Shown here one piece after another: positions 24,301 to 31,936 of a DNA stretch of 39,187 nt. The stretch comes from Clostridiales bacterium (GTDB lineage Bacteria; Bacillota; Clostridia; Oscillospirales; JAAYOS01), in contig JAAYOS010000079.1 in the NCBI GenBank assembly GCA_012520195.1, forward strand, positions 1 through 39,187. The letters run 5' to 3'. The notes under the pieces were generated by a model. The model was not told where the DNA came from, did not search any database, and saw only the letters and a program-made list of their open reading frames with translations. Position 1 is the first letter of the stretch, and each line of letters starts with the position of its first letter. Position numbers and translations under genes: made by a program.

Positions 24301-27300
24301 ACCTCTCTATCCAATGAATGTGTCATCGGTTGATAGCGGTAACCTTGCCGGTTGCTATATTGCACTAATCAGTGGACTGAATTGCCTTGGAACACCGCGC
24401 GCAGCTAATCTCGCTGAACGCATCAAAGCTATGCTTGACGAGATGGATTTTCTAGCAGTGTTTGATAAGGACAGAAACCTTTTCTATATAAGTGTAGATA
24501 TCGAAACAGAAAAACACTCTGAAAGCTGGTACGATCTCCTCGCCAGCGAGGCAAGACAGACAAGCTATATCGCCATAGCACGGGGATTAATAGATAAGAA
24601 GCACTGGCGAAGACTTGGCAGAGCGCTTGTCCAGAAGAATGGTTATTCGGGAATGGCATCGTGGACAGGCACGATGTTCGAATACCTCATGCCCAATCTC
24701 CTCATGCCAACCTATCCAAACTCTCTAATCTACGAGAGCCTCCGTTTCTGTGTCTACTGTCAAAAACTCAGAGGCGCCGCCTTCAAAATACCCTGGGGCA
24801 TCTCGGAAAGCGCATTTTTCGCGTTCGACCGTCAACTGAACTATCAGTACAAGGCCCATGGTGTCCAGCGGCTTGCCTTCAAACGTGGCATGAATCGCGA
24901 ACTAGTAATATCGCCTTACTCCACGTATCTTGCCCTTGAAGTTGAGCCCGCAGCATCAATCAAGAACCTGCGGCGGCTTGAAATGCTCGGCCTTGAAGGC
25001 CGATATGGACTATACGAGGCGGCCGATTTCACACCTACCCGGCAGGTCAGCGGGCACTTGTTCGAGCCTGTGATGTGCTTTATGGCACACCACATCGGTA
25101 TGAGCCTCATCGCCTGCGACAATCTCCTAAACGACAATGTTATGCAGAAGCGGTTCATGGCAGACGCGGAAATGGGCGCATTTGCCGAGCTGCTGCAGGA
25201 GCGGACACCTGTTGATGCAGTAACGGTGCGCGCTTCGTACAGCGAGGTGCCCGAAAAGCCCAAGCGGTCCACAGACAGTGAGTGGACCATGTCGCTTGCC
25301 GGCTTTAACACATTCGCCCCGCGCTGCCACCTCATTTCAAACGGGTCGTACTCGCTTCTGCTTACCAACACCGGGCTTTCACGCTCAATGGCCGATGGCA
25401 TTATGCTAACGCGCTTCGACGCCTCCCTTGCAGAAGGTGTCTGTGGCATATACTTCTTTTTGAAATCGGACAATGAAACACGCTCACTGTCGCCTGCACC
25501 TTTCTTTGACAGAGATGTCCAATATTCAGCCCAGTTTGATGAGAAGTCTCACAAGCTCCACGCCGACTTTGATGATATAAAGACATGCATAACTACATGT
25601 ATACCAAACAGAGACAAGTCGGAACTACGAGAGGTCAAGATCCAGGCTTCAACTGACTTTTCGGGGGAGCTTATCTGTTACTTCGAGCCGATACTGACAG
25701 AACATGATACACACCAGGCACATCCGGCCTTTTCTAAGCTCTTCTTGGAGACTAAAGCCACTCACAACGGCGTACTGGTGCGTCGCAGACCGAGAGTAGG
25801 AAGTGACTTCCTATATCTATCCTTCATCTGCTCGGTTGATGGTGCGAGCTTTTCCACTTCACGTGAGAAAGCGCTAGGAAGAGGCGGTTTCGACGAGATT
25901 GGACGGCTTGTAAATAAGCCGCTGCAACTATCGGAGGGCCCTGTTATCGACCCCTGTGTACTGGCAAAAGTGCCTGTAAGTATATTACGTGGAGAAAGTG
26001 CAACGATTCGCTTTTCTCTCTCTTTTGGCGAGAGCTCAGAGAGTGTAACAGCTGCAGCCGAAAGGACTTTGGCCATGCCCTACACTCAGGCATCTGGTCG
26101 CCCCGTCGGTGAGTATCGGAGACTAAAGCTCACGCACAGCGAAGTCAACACAGCTCTCGAGTATGCAAGAGAAGTAATATTCCTATCCCCCGGTAGACGT
26201 GAGCTCGCAAAATATATACTTCAGAGCCAAGGCGTTACGGATACCAACCGTAGTAACGGCACCAACCCTGCTGAGCTTAACCATGCAGATCAGACAGCTT
26301 TGTGGAAGTACGGCATCTCGGGCGATCTACCCATAATTGCAGCTGTCTGTGGAGCAGAAACCCCTCACGATGTAATATCTCGGACTATCAGGCAGCACCG
26401 TCTGCTTATGTTCGGTGGCATAAAATGCGATCTCGTACTGCTCTTTTCAGAAGGGAGTGACTACCGAAGGCCTGCACGCACTGCAGCTCTAGATCTAATA
26501 CGCGCAATCGGCGCCGAAAACACTCTATCCATACCAGGCGGAATCCACTTAATCGACCTTCTCCCCTCAGATGAAGACTTTGCTCTGATCGTGGCTTGCT
26601 CATCTGTACTCATAGACTCTACTGGTGAGGCTTCACTACGAGATAACTCAGCAGTTCACGCTCCCACATCGCCTAAACTGCTTGAGCTAAAGCAAAAATC
26701 CAAGGCCAGAATACCAGAGTCCACCAGCGGTAGAAACCTGCAATATCATGCAAACGGCAGTATTTCCTTTGAAGCGGGTGCTAATATGCTAGCCTCAGCA
26801 TGGTCAAATGTCATGTCCAACGGCGAAATAGGTTACATCGCTACCGACACTGGTAGTGGATATATGTGGCGCCTAAACGCAAGAGAAAACAGAATCAATG
26901 CTTGGACTAACGACACACTCGCAATCGAGGGCGACGAACGTATCTATCTCCAACTAAACTCAGGTACCGTTTCCGTCTTTGCCTCCGACGACTCGTTCCC
27001 GTGTACTGTAACGTACGGACCTGGGTATGCTGTCTGGGAGAAAAATATCGAGACCGGCACTATAACCACAACTGCTTTCGTCCACAAGGACCTACCCTGC
27101 CGTATGATAAAAATAACGTACAGTGGAGACGAAGATGCACGTCTAATATATTTCTCAGGACTTGTCATGGGCGACACCCCATCGCTTCGTAGGCATGTCA
27201 TTACTTTTGAGGACAACGGTAGCATACGGGCGACCAACCGCTATCACTCCACTTTCAAGGACCAGATGGTGTTGTTTTCATCAAACCCCGCATATGACAA

Positions 27301-28996
27301 GTTCACCTGTGACAGGACCGAAGCGTTATCGGGATCTCTCAAAGGCATCTGCGGTGCGGGGCTTGACCCCTGTGTGTGCTTTAGCGTACCGATGGAGGAA
27401 AAGAGCGTCGTCCTTCTGTGCGCTGCAGACAAAAATGATACCGATATGTCCGAATGCCTAGAACTCTTGGATTCCGACAAGTTCGACAGAGCTCTTCAGG
27501 AAACTGTGCAGTACTGGACGGTTGCGGTGACACCTGTAAAAATCAACACACCATCGCATGAGCTCAACAGATATATCAACGGGTGGGCTCTCTATCAAAC
27601 AATCGCATGCCGCATGCTCGCCCGCTCATCAATGTATCAGTCAGGCGGTGCATACGGGTTCCGTGACCAGCTGCAGGATTCGTGTGCTGCCCTAATATCA
27701 AATCCGGAAATTACGAAAGCTCAGATTCTTAGAGCTGCCGCCCACCAGTTTACCGAAGGTGATGTCCAGCACTGGTGGCACGCATCATACACTGAGGGCG
27801 AGGCCGGCAAGGGCGTCCGGACACGCTGCTCGGATGATCTGCTGTGGCTGCCATACACGGTGTATGAATATGTAGATAAAACCGGTGATCACGATATACT
27901 AGACATCCAGGTACCATTCCTCGTATCGGAGCCTTTGAAACCCGGCGAACATGAGAGATACTCGCCCGCATCGGTATCGGAGGAAACAGCTGATATCTAT
28001 AATCACTGTATACGTGCAATAGAGATGGCAATATCACGAGGTGTAGGCGACCATGGACTTGCGCTAATAGGCACTGGAGACTGGAACGACGGCTTCAACA
28101 TGGTAGGTGCTGAAGGTCGTGGCGAAAGTGTTTGGCTATCATGGTTTCTTTCAATCGTTCTCAGGCGATTCTCAAAGATTTGTATCAGTCGTGGAGATGA
28201 GGCACGAGCCACTCAATTCAACAATTACGCCGATGCGCTTGTAAAAGCTGCAGAAAATGCCTGGGACGGTAAATGGTACAGACGCGGATATTTCGACAGT
28301 GGTGCTCCATTAGGTTCGCACGAATCGGAAGAGTGCAAAATCGATTCGATAGCCCAGAGTTTCGCTGTACTCGCCGGAGCTGATAAGAAGCGATGCAAAA
28401 CGGCTCTCCAAAGTGCAGCAGAGCACCTCGTGGACCACGAAGTTGGCATAGCCATGCTGTTTAAGCCACCATTCCGCGACAGCAGCGAAAATCCCGGATA
28501 CATCATGGGGTATCTGGAAGGTGTCAGGGAAAACGGCGGGCAGTACACGCATGCGGCAATCTGGCTTGCCATGGCCTTCCTCGAGTACGGTCTGAACAAC
28601 GAAGGATTTGATATCCTGAACATGATCCTGCCCGCAACACACGATGAAAAAATCTATCGGGTTGAGCCCTATGTGCTTGCAGCAGATGTCTACTCAAATG
28701 AGCACCACAGAGGTCGCGGCGGATGGAGTTGGTACACAGGTTCATCTGCGTGGTTTTATCGTGTTGCAGTGGAGAACCTGCTCGGAATTGTTATCTCGAG
28801 TAAGGGGCTGCGCCTATCGCCAACAATACCCGACCATTGGGACGGCTACAGTGCTAGCGTCCGCTTTGGCAAGTCCCATTGGGAAATCGAGGTAACTCGC
28901 GATAAAAGACCTTCACTTTATGTGGATGGCATAGCAGTACCCGACCTCTCTGCTTTCGTCCCCCACGGCGTGCACAAAGTCAAATTATCGATATAG
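21341..28996 (+). CDS. NdvB-like cyclic beta-1,2-glucan synthase (GT84-GH94), 2551 aa
   Basis: A single uninterrupted 7.6-kb gene. NdvB-type enzymes polymerise and cyclise beta-1,2-glucan from UDP-glucose at the membrane and trim it by phosphorolysis. Visible order: a soluble N-terminal region; a membrane helix pair at about 312-350; the family 84 glycosyltransferase with YVITLDSDTRLT near 515-526 and the SRLHRWIRGDWQLLPWL motif near 665-682; further membrane helices at 717-760, 780-800 and 837-870; a glycoamylase-like middle domain (NSGYSGMASWTGTMFEYL is close to its conserved core, near 1100); carbohydrate-binding repeats; and a GH94 phosphorylase domain with SGGAYGFRDQLQDS near 2100 and the acidic GTGDWNDGFN at 2243-2252. 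Relatives are usually about 2800 residues. The ATG has a modest GGAG ten bases upstream. It might act on a different beta-glucan. Confidence 0.9.
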   Translation: MALIDINNLELFAENISANLSSPMVTTTAKIGRLLAKNLSYLKHISDKIVSFKPPNGKMPKEFEWFIDNRYIAEREGRSAMLTLKRAGKLPASRKGYPKIFGLAVALVRSGNGGVTAERIRIFLTGAQKAGAFSEKELWLFTVMLKAALVFELQKLSRNFMPMMQEYAGKKSGIYSAELEMDSIRSEGGTPLATIAEDAMKAQSEHLEMSNIAENIFTSLRLLSTADLREMLHSLSAVEQILCSDPSGIYPVMDEESRAQCRRIVSRLAKRKQMSEASTAEKAISLSRGASDPLMRHVGYYLLRKPLGEDPATWHRPLYFAILFALTILFALLVLPISGPVATLLLLIPLSGVAKNICDTLALRFRHPARLPRLELREGIPDDSKTLCVISVLLTDKEAGKRYVSLLEHYMLANRNAGSNLVFGLLADLKESDMPFNEGDAATLSAIKEEIARLNRKHGCRFFFFIRDRVYNASEKRYMSWERKRGALIELSRLLSNRRCGLRIECGDPEAIGQVRYVITLDSDTRLTVGSAAELVGTMLHPLNRPLYDSERRIVREGHAILQPRISVDLEAASKSFFSRATAGLGGTDPYGSTVSDLYQDLYDEGIFTGKGIFDLEMFSQCLDNRFPENRILSHDLLEGCYLRAGLLSDVELTDGFPYKVSSYFSRLHRWIRGDWQLLPWLFKKVPAENGKMEENPLSPLSRWKIFDNLRRSLVPVLTFAAILWGILFDGLWAAAGVAVAISLSELALSAAAALLRGGYELGSRYHSSIMYGVRGSTVQTVLSIMLLPYRALVSLHAIITALYRMFISKRNLLQWVTAEQSEKIASDSILGIYYKMALPVVFGAISIFVSDKIIADILGSLWVISPLVSALISRPTKKKKAISEQDEAFLRRQSALMWEYFEHFLTPANNFLPPDNWQEQPAVGVARRTSPTNIGLALLCCLAAHDLNLAGLNHILDKIEQMLNSIDKLRKWRGHLLNWYDTSTLEPLYPMNVSSVDSGNLAGCYIALISGLNCLGTPRAANLAERIKAMLDEMDFLAVFDKDRNLFYISVDIETEKHSESWYDLLASEARQTSYIAIARGLIDKKHWRRLGRALVQKNGYSGMASWTGTMFEYLMPNLLMPTYPNSLIYESLRFCVYCQKLRGAAFKIPWGISESAFFAFDRQLNYQYKAHGVQRLAFKRGMNRELVISPYSTYLALEVEPAASIKNLRRLEMLGLEGRYGLYEAADFTPTRQVSGHLFEPVMCFMAHHIGMSLIACDNLLNDNVMQKRFMADAEMGAFAELLQERTPVDAVTVRASYSEVPEKPKRSTDSEWTMSLAGFNTFAPRCHLISNGSYSLLLTNTGLSRSMADGIMLTRFDASLAEGVCGIYFFLKSDNETRSLSPAPFFDRDVQYSAQFDEKSHKLHADFDDIKTCITTCIPNRDKSELREVKIQASTDFSGELICYFEPILTEHDTHQAHPAFSKLFLETKATHNGVLVRRRPRVGSDFLYLSFICSVDGASFSTSREKALGRGGFDEIGRLVNKPLQLSEGPVIDPCVLAKVPVSILRGESATIRFSLSFGESSESVTAAAERTLAMPYTQASGRPVGEYRRLKLTHSEVNTALEYAREVIFLSPGRRELAKYILQSQGVTDTNRSNGTNPAELNHADQTALWKYGISGDLPIIAAVCGAETPHDVISRTIRQHRLLMFGGIKCDLVLLFSEGSDYRRPARTAALDLIRAIGAENTLSIPGGIHLIDLLPSDEDFALIVACSSVLIDSTGEASLRDNSAVHAPTSPKLLELKQKSKARIPESTSGRNLQYHANGSISFEAGANMLASAWSNVMSNGEIGYIATDTGSGYMWRLNARENRINAWTNDTLAIEGDERIYLQLNSGTVSVFASDDSFPCTVTYGPGYAVWEKNIETGTITTTAFVHKDLPCRMIKITYSGDEDARLIYFSGLVMGDTPSLRRHVITFEDNGSIRATNRYHSTFKDQMVLFSSNPAYDKFTCDRTEALSGSLKGICGAGLDPCVCFSVPMEEKSVVLLCAADKNDTDMSECLELLDSDKFDRALQETVQYWTVAVTPVKINTPSHELNRYINGWALYQTIACRMLARSSMYQSGGAYGFRDQLQDSCAALISNPEITKAQILRAAAHQFTEGDVQHWWHASYTEGEAGKGVRTRCSDDLLWLPYTVYEYVDKTGDHDILDIQVPFLVSEPLKPGEHERYSPASVSEETADIYNHCIRAIEMAISRGVGDHGLALIGTGDWNDGFNMVGAEGRGESVWLSWFLSIVLRRFSKICISRGDEARATQFNNYADALVKAAENAWDGKWYRRGYFDSGAPLGSHESEECKIDSIAQSFAVLAGADKKRCKTALQSAAEHLVDHEVGIAMLFKPPFRDSSENPGYIMGYLEGVRENGGQYTHAAIWLAMAFLEYGLNNEGFDILNMILPATHDEKIYRVEPYVLAADVYSNEHHRGRGGWSWYTGSSAWFYRVAVENLLGIVISSKGLRLSPTIPDHWDGYSASVRFGKSHWEIEVTRDKRPSLYVDGIAVPDLSAFVPHGVHKVKLSI

Positions 28997-29027
28997 CATT
29001 ACCCTTTATTTATTCGTGCACAGGGTG

Positions 29028-29033
29028 TATAAT
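29028..29033 (+). promoter_or_regulatory. Possible -10 element of lgt
   Basis: TATAAT lies 57 bases before the lgt ATG. The best -35 at 17-base spacing is TTTATT, which matches only three of six bases. No terminator is visible after the glucan synthase, so read-through is an alternative. Confidence 0.35.
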
Positions 29034-29089
29034 GTCAGAAGGAGCCAATCTGCGACCGCTCCAATCCTATTTTGTTGGGAGGTCTTCTG

Positions 29090-30148
29090 ATGAGCAACGC
29101 TATCACATTTCCGGGACTAGGCCTAAGTTTTGATATTCCGGAGGTTGCTTTCACTATTTTTGGACTCAGTATACGCTGGTACGGGGTTATCATCGCAATC
29201 GGATTCCTGCTGGCATTCATGTACGGGATGAGACGCAGCGAGGAGTTTGGATACAGCCAGGACGATCTGATAGATATGCTCTTTGTCGCAACTCCAGCTG
29301 GAATAATTGGTGCCCGCGCATACTATGTAATCTTCAACTTTGATTACTTTAGAGGAGACCCCGTAAGGATGTTGCAAATATGGACAGGCGGCCTTGCAAT
29401 CTACGGCGGAGTCATAGGCGCACTTATAGCGGCGGCTATAGTCGCGAGGATCAAGAAGATAAAAATTATGTCGGTATTCGATATCGCTGCTCTAGGCTTT
29501 CTCATAGGTCAGGCTGTCGGCCGTTGGGGAAACTTTGTTAACCGTGAAGCTTACGGTGTGATTACCGACTTGCCCTGGCGTATGGAGATATTTGACTGGT
29601 CACTTGCGAGGCGGGTTGCCGTTCACCCCGCATTCCTGTACGAATCTCTATGGAATACACTCGGCTTTGTACTTCTCCACTTTGCTTCCAAGCGCCGCAA
29701 ATATGACGGGCAGACATTTTGGACATATGTTGCGTGGTACGGTCTCGGCCGCGGCCTTATTGAGGGACTGCGGACCGACAGTCTGTACCTTTTCAGCACC
29801 AATCTTCGTGTCTCGCAGGTGCTTGGATTCGGATCATGTCTTGCAGCACTCATCATATTAGGTTACAACGCATACTTTAAGACACATGAACCTGAAGAGA
29901 TGCAGGTTGCACGTTACAGGGCAAAGCTTACCGCGGCTGGTAATGAAGGAGCCACTGATAATGGCGAAGCTGATACCGATGCCGTTCCTTATGACGCCGG
30001 GGAGCAGGTTGAAGACGTCGAGAGTGTTGAAGACGCTGAAGATATTGAAGACGTCGAGAATGTCGTGATGACAGTGAACGATAATGACGATAATTTAGAT
30101 GAACCACCTGGCATCACAGATACCAACATTGACGGTACAGATATCTAG
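29090..30148 (+). CDS. lgt: Prolipoprotein diacylglyceryl transferase with acidic C-terminal tail
   Basis: 352 residues. Lgt attaches diacylglycerol from phosphatidylglycerol to the lipobox cysteine of prolipoproteins, the first step of lipoprotein maturation in the membrane. Multiple membrane helices and signature blocks are present: SIRWYGVIIAIGFLLAF near 25-41, the RAYYVIFN region, GGLAIYGGVIGAL, GRWGNFVNREAYG near 145-157, and WYGLGRGLIEGLRTDSL. The ATG at 29090 has GGGAGG about seven bases upstream. After the last helix (about 265) a tail of about 85 residues follows, rich in Asp/Glu with EDVESVEDAEDIEDVEN. Most Lgt proteins end soon after the last helix, so this tail is unusual. Several lipoprotein substrates (SH3 protein, MetQ, 33274-33588) are encoded nearby. 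Confidence 0.96.
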   Translation: MSNAITFPGLGLSFDIPEVAFTIFGLSIRWYGVIIAIGFLLAFMYGMRRSEEFGYSQDDLIDMLFVATPAGIIGARAYYVIFNFDYFRGDPVRMLQIWTGGLAIYGGVIGALIAAAIVARIKKIKIMSVFDIAALGFLIGQAVGRWGNFVNREAYGVITDLPWRMEIFDWSLARRVAVHPAFLYESLWNTLGFVLLHFASKRRKYDGQTFWTYVAWYGLGRGLIEGLRTDSLYLFSTNLRVSQVLGFGSCLAALIILGYNAYFKTHEPEEMQVARYRAKLTAAGNEGATDNGEADTDAVPYDAGEQVEDVESVEDAEDIEDVENVVMTVNDNDDNLDEPPGITDTNIDGTDI

Positions 30149-30188
30149 TCTGGCGGTTCAGATACCAAGACTGACAGTTGAATACAAA

Positions 30189-30227
30189 GGGAGTGAACTG
30201 CTTTTTGCAGCCACTCCCTAAAGTTTT
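30189..30227. terminator. Hairpin terminator between lgt and the SH3 lipoprotein
   Basis: GGGAGTG (30189-30195) pairs with CACTCCC (30212-30218), and the inner CTGC pairs with GCAG around a TTTTT loop. A TAAAGTTTT stretch follows on the plus strand. It lies between converging genes and may serve both. Confidence 0.7.
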
Positions 30228-30302
30228 ATATACAGATTTTATCAAACATCGATTCAAACATCGATTTTAAAGACGGTCTACACTTTTCCCGACAAGGACC
30301 TG

Positions 30303-30686
30303 TTATTCTGCGCTTTCAGCACTCTCATCGAGTACCTCCTGCACTATCAGATAATCCGCATGTATGTAAGCAATGCCTCCATCGTACTCGACCTGATGCC
30401 AATCCTCCGTGTAATACTCAGTAATAACTGTAAACTTCTCATTGGCATAGGCGCGTCCGATCACATCGTAGTTGGTTCCGGGACCGCTGCGGATATTTAG
30501 AAACGTGTCCACATCATAGACCGTTCCGATAAGTATATAAACCGGTTCTGGCTCAGGAGTGGGCTCCTCGATTATCTGAGGCTCCTCCGAAGGGGATACC
30601 GAAGTCTCCTCAGGCTCGTCCTTGCCGCATCCAAAAAGAGAAAAACTGAGACAGAGTATTAACAGTATGCTTATCCACTTATTCAT
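30303..30686 (-). CDS. Lipoprotein with SH3 (SH3b) domain
   Basis: 127 residues from the ATG at 30686. A signal sequence (MNKWISILLILCLSFSLFGC) ends in a lipobox with the cysteine at position 20, so the protein should be diacylated by Lgt and anchored outside the membrane. An acidic Pro/Glu linker (residues 21-50) leads to a bacterial SH3 domain: DVDTFLNIRSGPGTNYDVIGRA followed by WHQVEYDGGIAYIHADYL. Such domains bind peptidoglycan peptides. An upstream in-frame start would put 26 residues before the signal peptide and is rejected. The ribosome binding site is weak (GGGGGC about 11 bases away). It is a single gene ending at the shared terminator near 30189-30227. Confidence 0.88.
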   Translation of the reverse strand: MNKWISILLILCLSFSLFGCGKDEPEETSVSPSEEPQIIEEPTPEPEPVYILIGTVYDVDTFLNIRSGPGTNYDVIGRAYANEKFTVITEYYTEDWHQVEYDGGIAYIHADYLIVQEVLDESAESAE

Positions 30687-30854
30687 AAATATACAGAGCC
30701 CCCATTTGATTTCATATATTGTAACTATAGCACGAAAGACTGAAAAATTCCATAAATATGACAAATATTTATCTATTTGTTACCTTTTGTAATATTCCTG
30801 GAATTTTCTTCCCACGCCTCAACTTTGTAATGTTACCTTTATGGGTTCTCTGTG

Positions 30855-30891
30855 AAATTGTTAAAGAATATTTAATATTCTTTAACAATTT
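30855..30891. repeat. 37-bp perfect palindrome
   Basis: Two 18-bp arms, AAATTGTTAAAGAATATT and its exact reverse complement, flank a single T. Further copies of the half-site theme (AATATTC) lie on both sides, for example TGTAATATTC at 30894 and TAATATTCC near 30790. It can be an operator for a dimeric regulator, or an RNA hairpin that ends leftward transcription after the mini-gene at 30882-30941. Confidence 0.9.
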
Positions 30892-30941
30892 ATGTAATAT
30901 TCTTTGGTTACACTATAACTGCAGAAGTGAGTATTTTTCAT
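30882..30941 (-). CDS. Possible 19-aa peptide with strong ribosome binding site
   Basis: On the minus strand AGGAGG is followed five bases later by an ATG, and the frame reads MKNTHFCSYSVTKEYYINC then stop. The stop falls inside the right arm of the 37-bp palindrome. The ribosome binding site is as good as any in the window. It begins 36 bases after the amidase gene's stop. There is no hydrophobic stretch and no known family. It may be a real micropeptide, a leader peptide or a chance site. Confidence 0.3.
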   Translation of the reverse strand: MKNTHFCSYSVTKEYYINC

Positions 30942-30957
30942 CATTACCTCCTAGCAT

Positions 30958-30987
30958 ATTGAGGTGGCAAAGCCACCTCAATTTTTT
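30958..30987. terminator. Hairpin overlapping the amidase gene's stop codon
   Basis: ATTGAGGTGGC and GCCACCTCAAT form a perfect 11-pair stem with a three-base loop. The run of T is on the plus strand side. The stem includes the stop codon of the minus-strand amidase gene. It would stop rightward transcription and, as an RNA hairpin, could also protect the 3' end of the leftward message. Confidence 0.65.
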
Positions 30988-31463
30988 GTGTCAATTATGT
31001 GTACACATCGGTATGTATGGAAATCGTATGAAGCAACCGGACGATTATCCGAATCCATAGTGTGAGTCGCAATAAGTATCTTATCAAGTGTAGGTGGTAA
31101 TCCAACCTGTACAACAAACAAGCTGTGACTAAAAACGGTCCCGTCGAAAGATAACTGGATAATATCACCGGGCTCAACATCATAGATATTTGCTCTCATC
31201 CCGTATGGACCCGTCCCCTTGTTTCCTGTGAGAAAGTTATAGAGGTATTCAACGCCCGTCCATGCGGGCGCTTTATTATTGCCATCTATGTAATACCATC
31301 CATATGTCGGGGTGTAATTCATCTTTGCCCCACCGGCATGTATACACTGAGATATAAAATTGGTACAGTCGCCTCCGAACCTGTCGTAGTTCATGAACTT
31401 CGGATTTCTCGAGAATGCCCATCTATGTGCGTATGCAACCGCATCTGACCTTGAATATGCCAT
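30978..31463 (-). CDS. Putative amidase-domain protein (Amidase_6 type)
   Basis: 161 residues. The sequence opens MAYSRSDAVAYAHRWAFSRNPKFMNYD and has the catalytic-looking GGDCTNFISQCIHAGG near residues 33-48, followed by a His in FSHSLFVVQV, the Cys-His pattern of papain-like cell-wall amidases. The family is found in spore-formers and is often linked to cell wall or spore functions. The ATG at 31463 has AGGAGG seven bases upstream; an earlier in-frame ATG would lie ahead of that site. No signal peptide is seen, so it is either cytoplasmic, packaged in the spore, or exported by another route. It is followed by a hairpin at its stop and a possible micro-gene. Confidence 0.85.
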   Translation of the reverse strand: MAYSRSDAVAYAHRWAFSRNPKFMNYDRFGGDCTNFISQCIHAGGAKMNYTPTYGWYYIDGNNKAPAWTGVEYLYNFLTGNKGTGPYGMRANIYDVEPGDIIQLSFDGTVFSHSLFVVQVGLPPTLDKILIATHTMDSDNRPVASYDFHTYRCVHIIDTKN

Positions 31464-31589
31464 AAAACAACCTCCTCGCACTTGCTACACATTATATGTC
31501 GATTCTAAACATATTGTGAGGCGAGACAGAGCAATTGCCTGTCCCACCCCACGACGCGTCCACATAAATATTGCCGGCCTCACCTATTA

Positions 31590-31751
31590 CTACGGAATTA
31601 TGTCACTGATAGCAACGCCGATAGTTTTGATTGCTTTACCGGGCGCTGACCTCATCAACTTTTTCCTTGTTTTGGGACTTGTCATCATCCCGGCGGCAGC
31701 TCCGATTACTATACCTACGCCCACTCCTCTTACAAAAGAACCCATCATCAT
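31590..31751 (-). CDS. YtxH-like small membrane protein, 53 aa
   Basis: The frame starts MMMGSFVRGVGVGIVIGAAAG and ends TIGVAISDIIP. A Gly-rich hydrophobic segment (residues 5-22) followed by the basic TSPKTRKKLMRSAPGK is the layout of YtxH-like proteins: one membrane segment with a cytoplasmic charged tail. AAAGGAGG lies eight bases before the ATG at 31751, which decides against a start ten codons upstream. It is upstream of, and in the same direction as, the amidase-domain gene (126-bp gap). The role of YtxH-like proteins is poorly known, with suggested links to stress. Confidence 0.7.
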   Translation of the reverse strand: MMMGSFVRGVGVGIVIGAAAGMMTSPKTRKKLMRSAPGKAIKTIGVAISDIIP

Positions 31752-31858
31752 AGATGTAACCTCCTTTTGGTTTGATTCCAAGCAAAAGTGTGCAGAATTA
31801 TTATTCCCAAAGTCACAGAGATATCACTTCCATATCATGACAATAAAACTCCACTAGC

Positions 31859-31887
31859 TTGAGGCAACTTTGAAATAATGTTATAAT
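31859..31887 (+). promoter_or_regulatory. Promoter of the phosphatase-acetyltransferase gene
   Basis: TTGAGG (31859-31864) and a consensus TATAAT (31882-31887) are 17 bases apart, about 50 bases before the ATG at 31937. Confidence 0.75.
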
Positions 31888-31936
31888 TGTTCCAGATGCT
31901 ACGAATTCATTAGGATTTATCGGGGAGGATAATTCA

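Noticed and set aside
24916-25473. 185-codon minus-strand frame inside the glucan synthase gene
   Set aside because: The glucan synthase frame is continuous with clear motifs on the other strand. The antisense frame has low-quality composition and no ribosome site.
30758-31060. Plus-strand 100-codon frame through the palindrome and hairpin
   Set aside because: It runs through two strong inverted repeats and over the end of the amidase gene and has no ribosome binding site.
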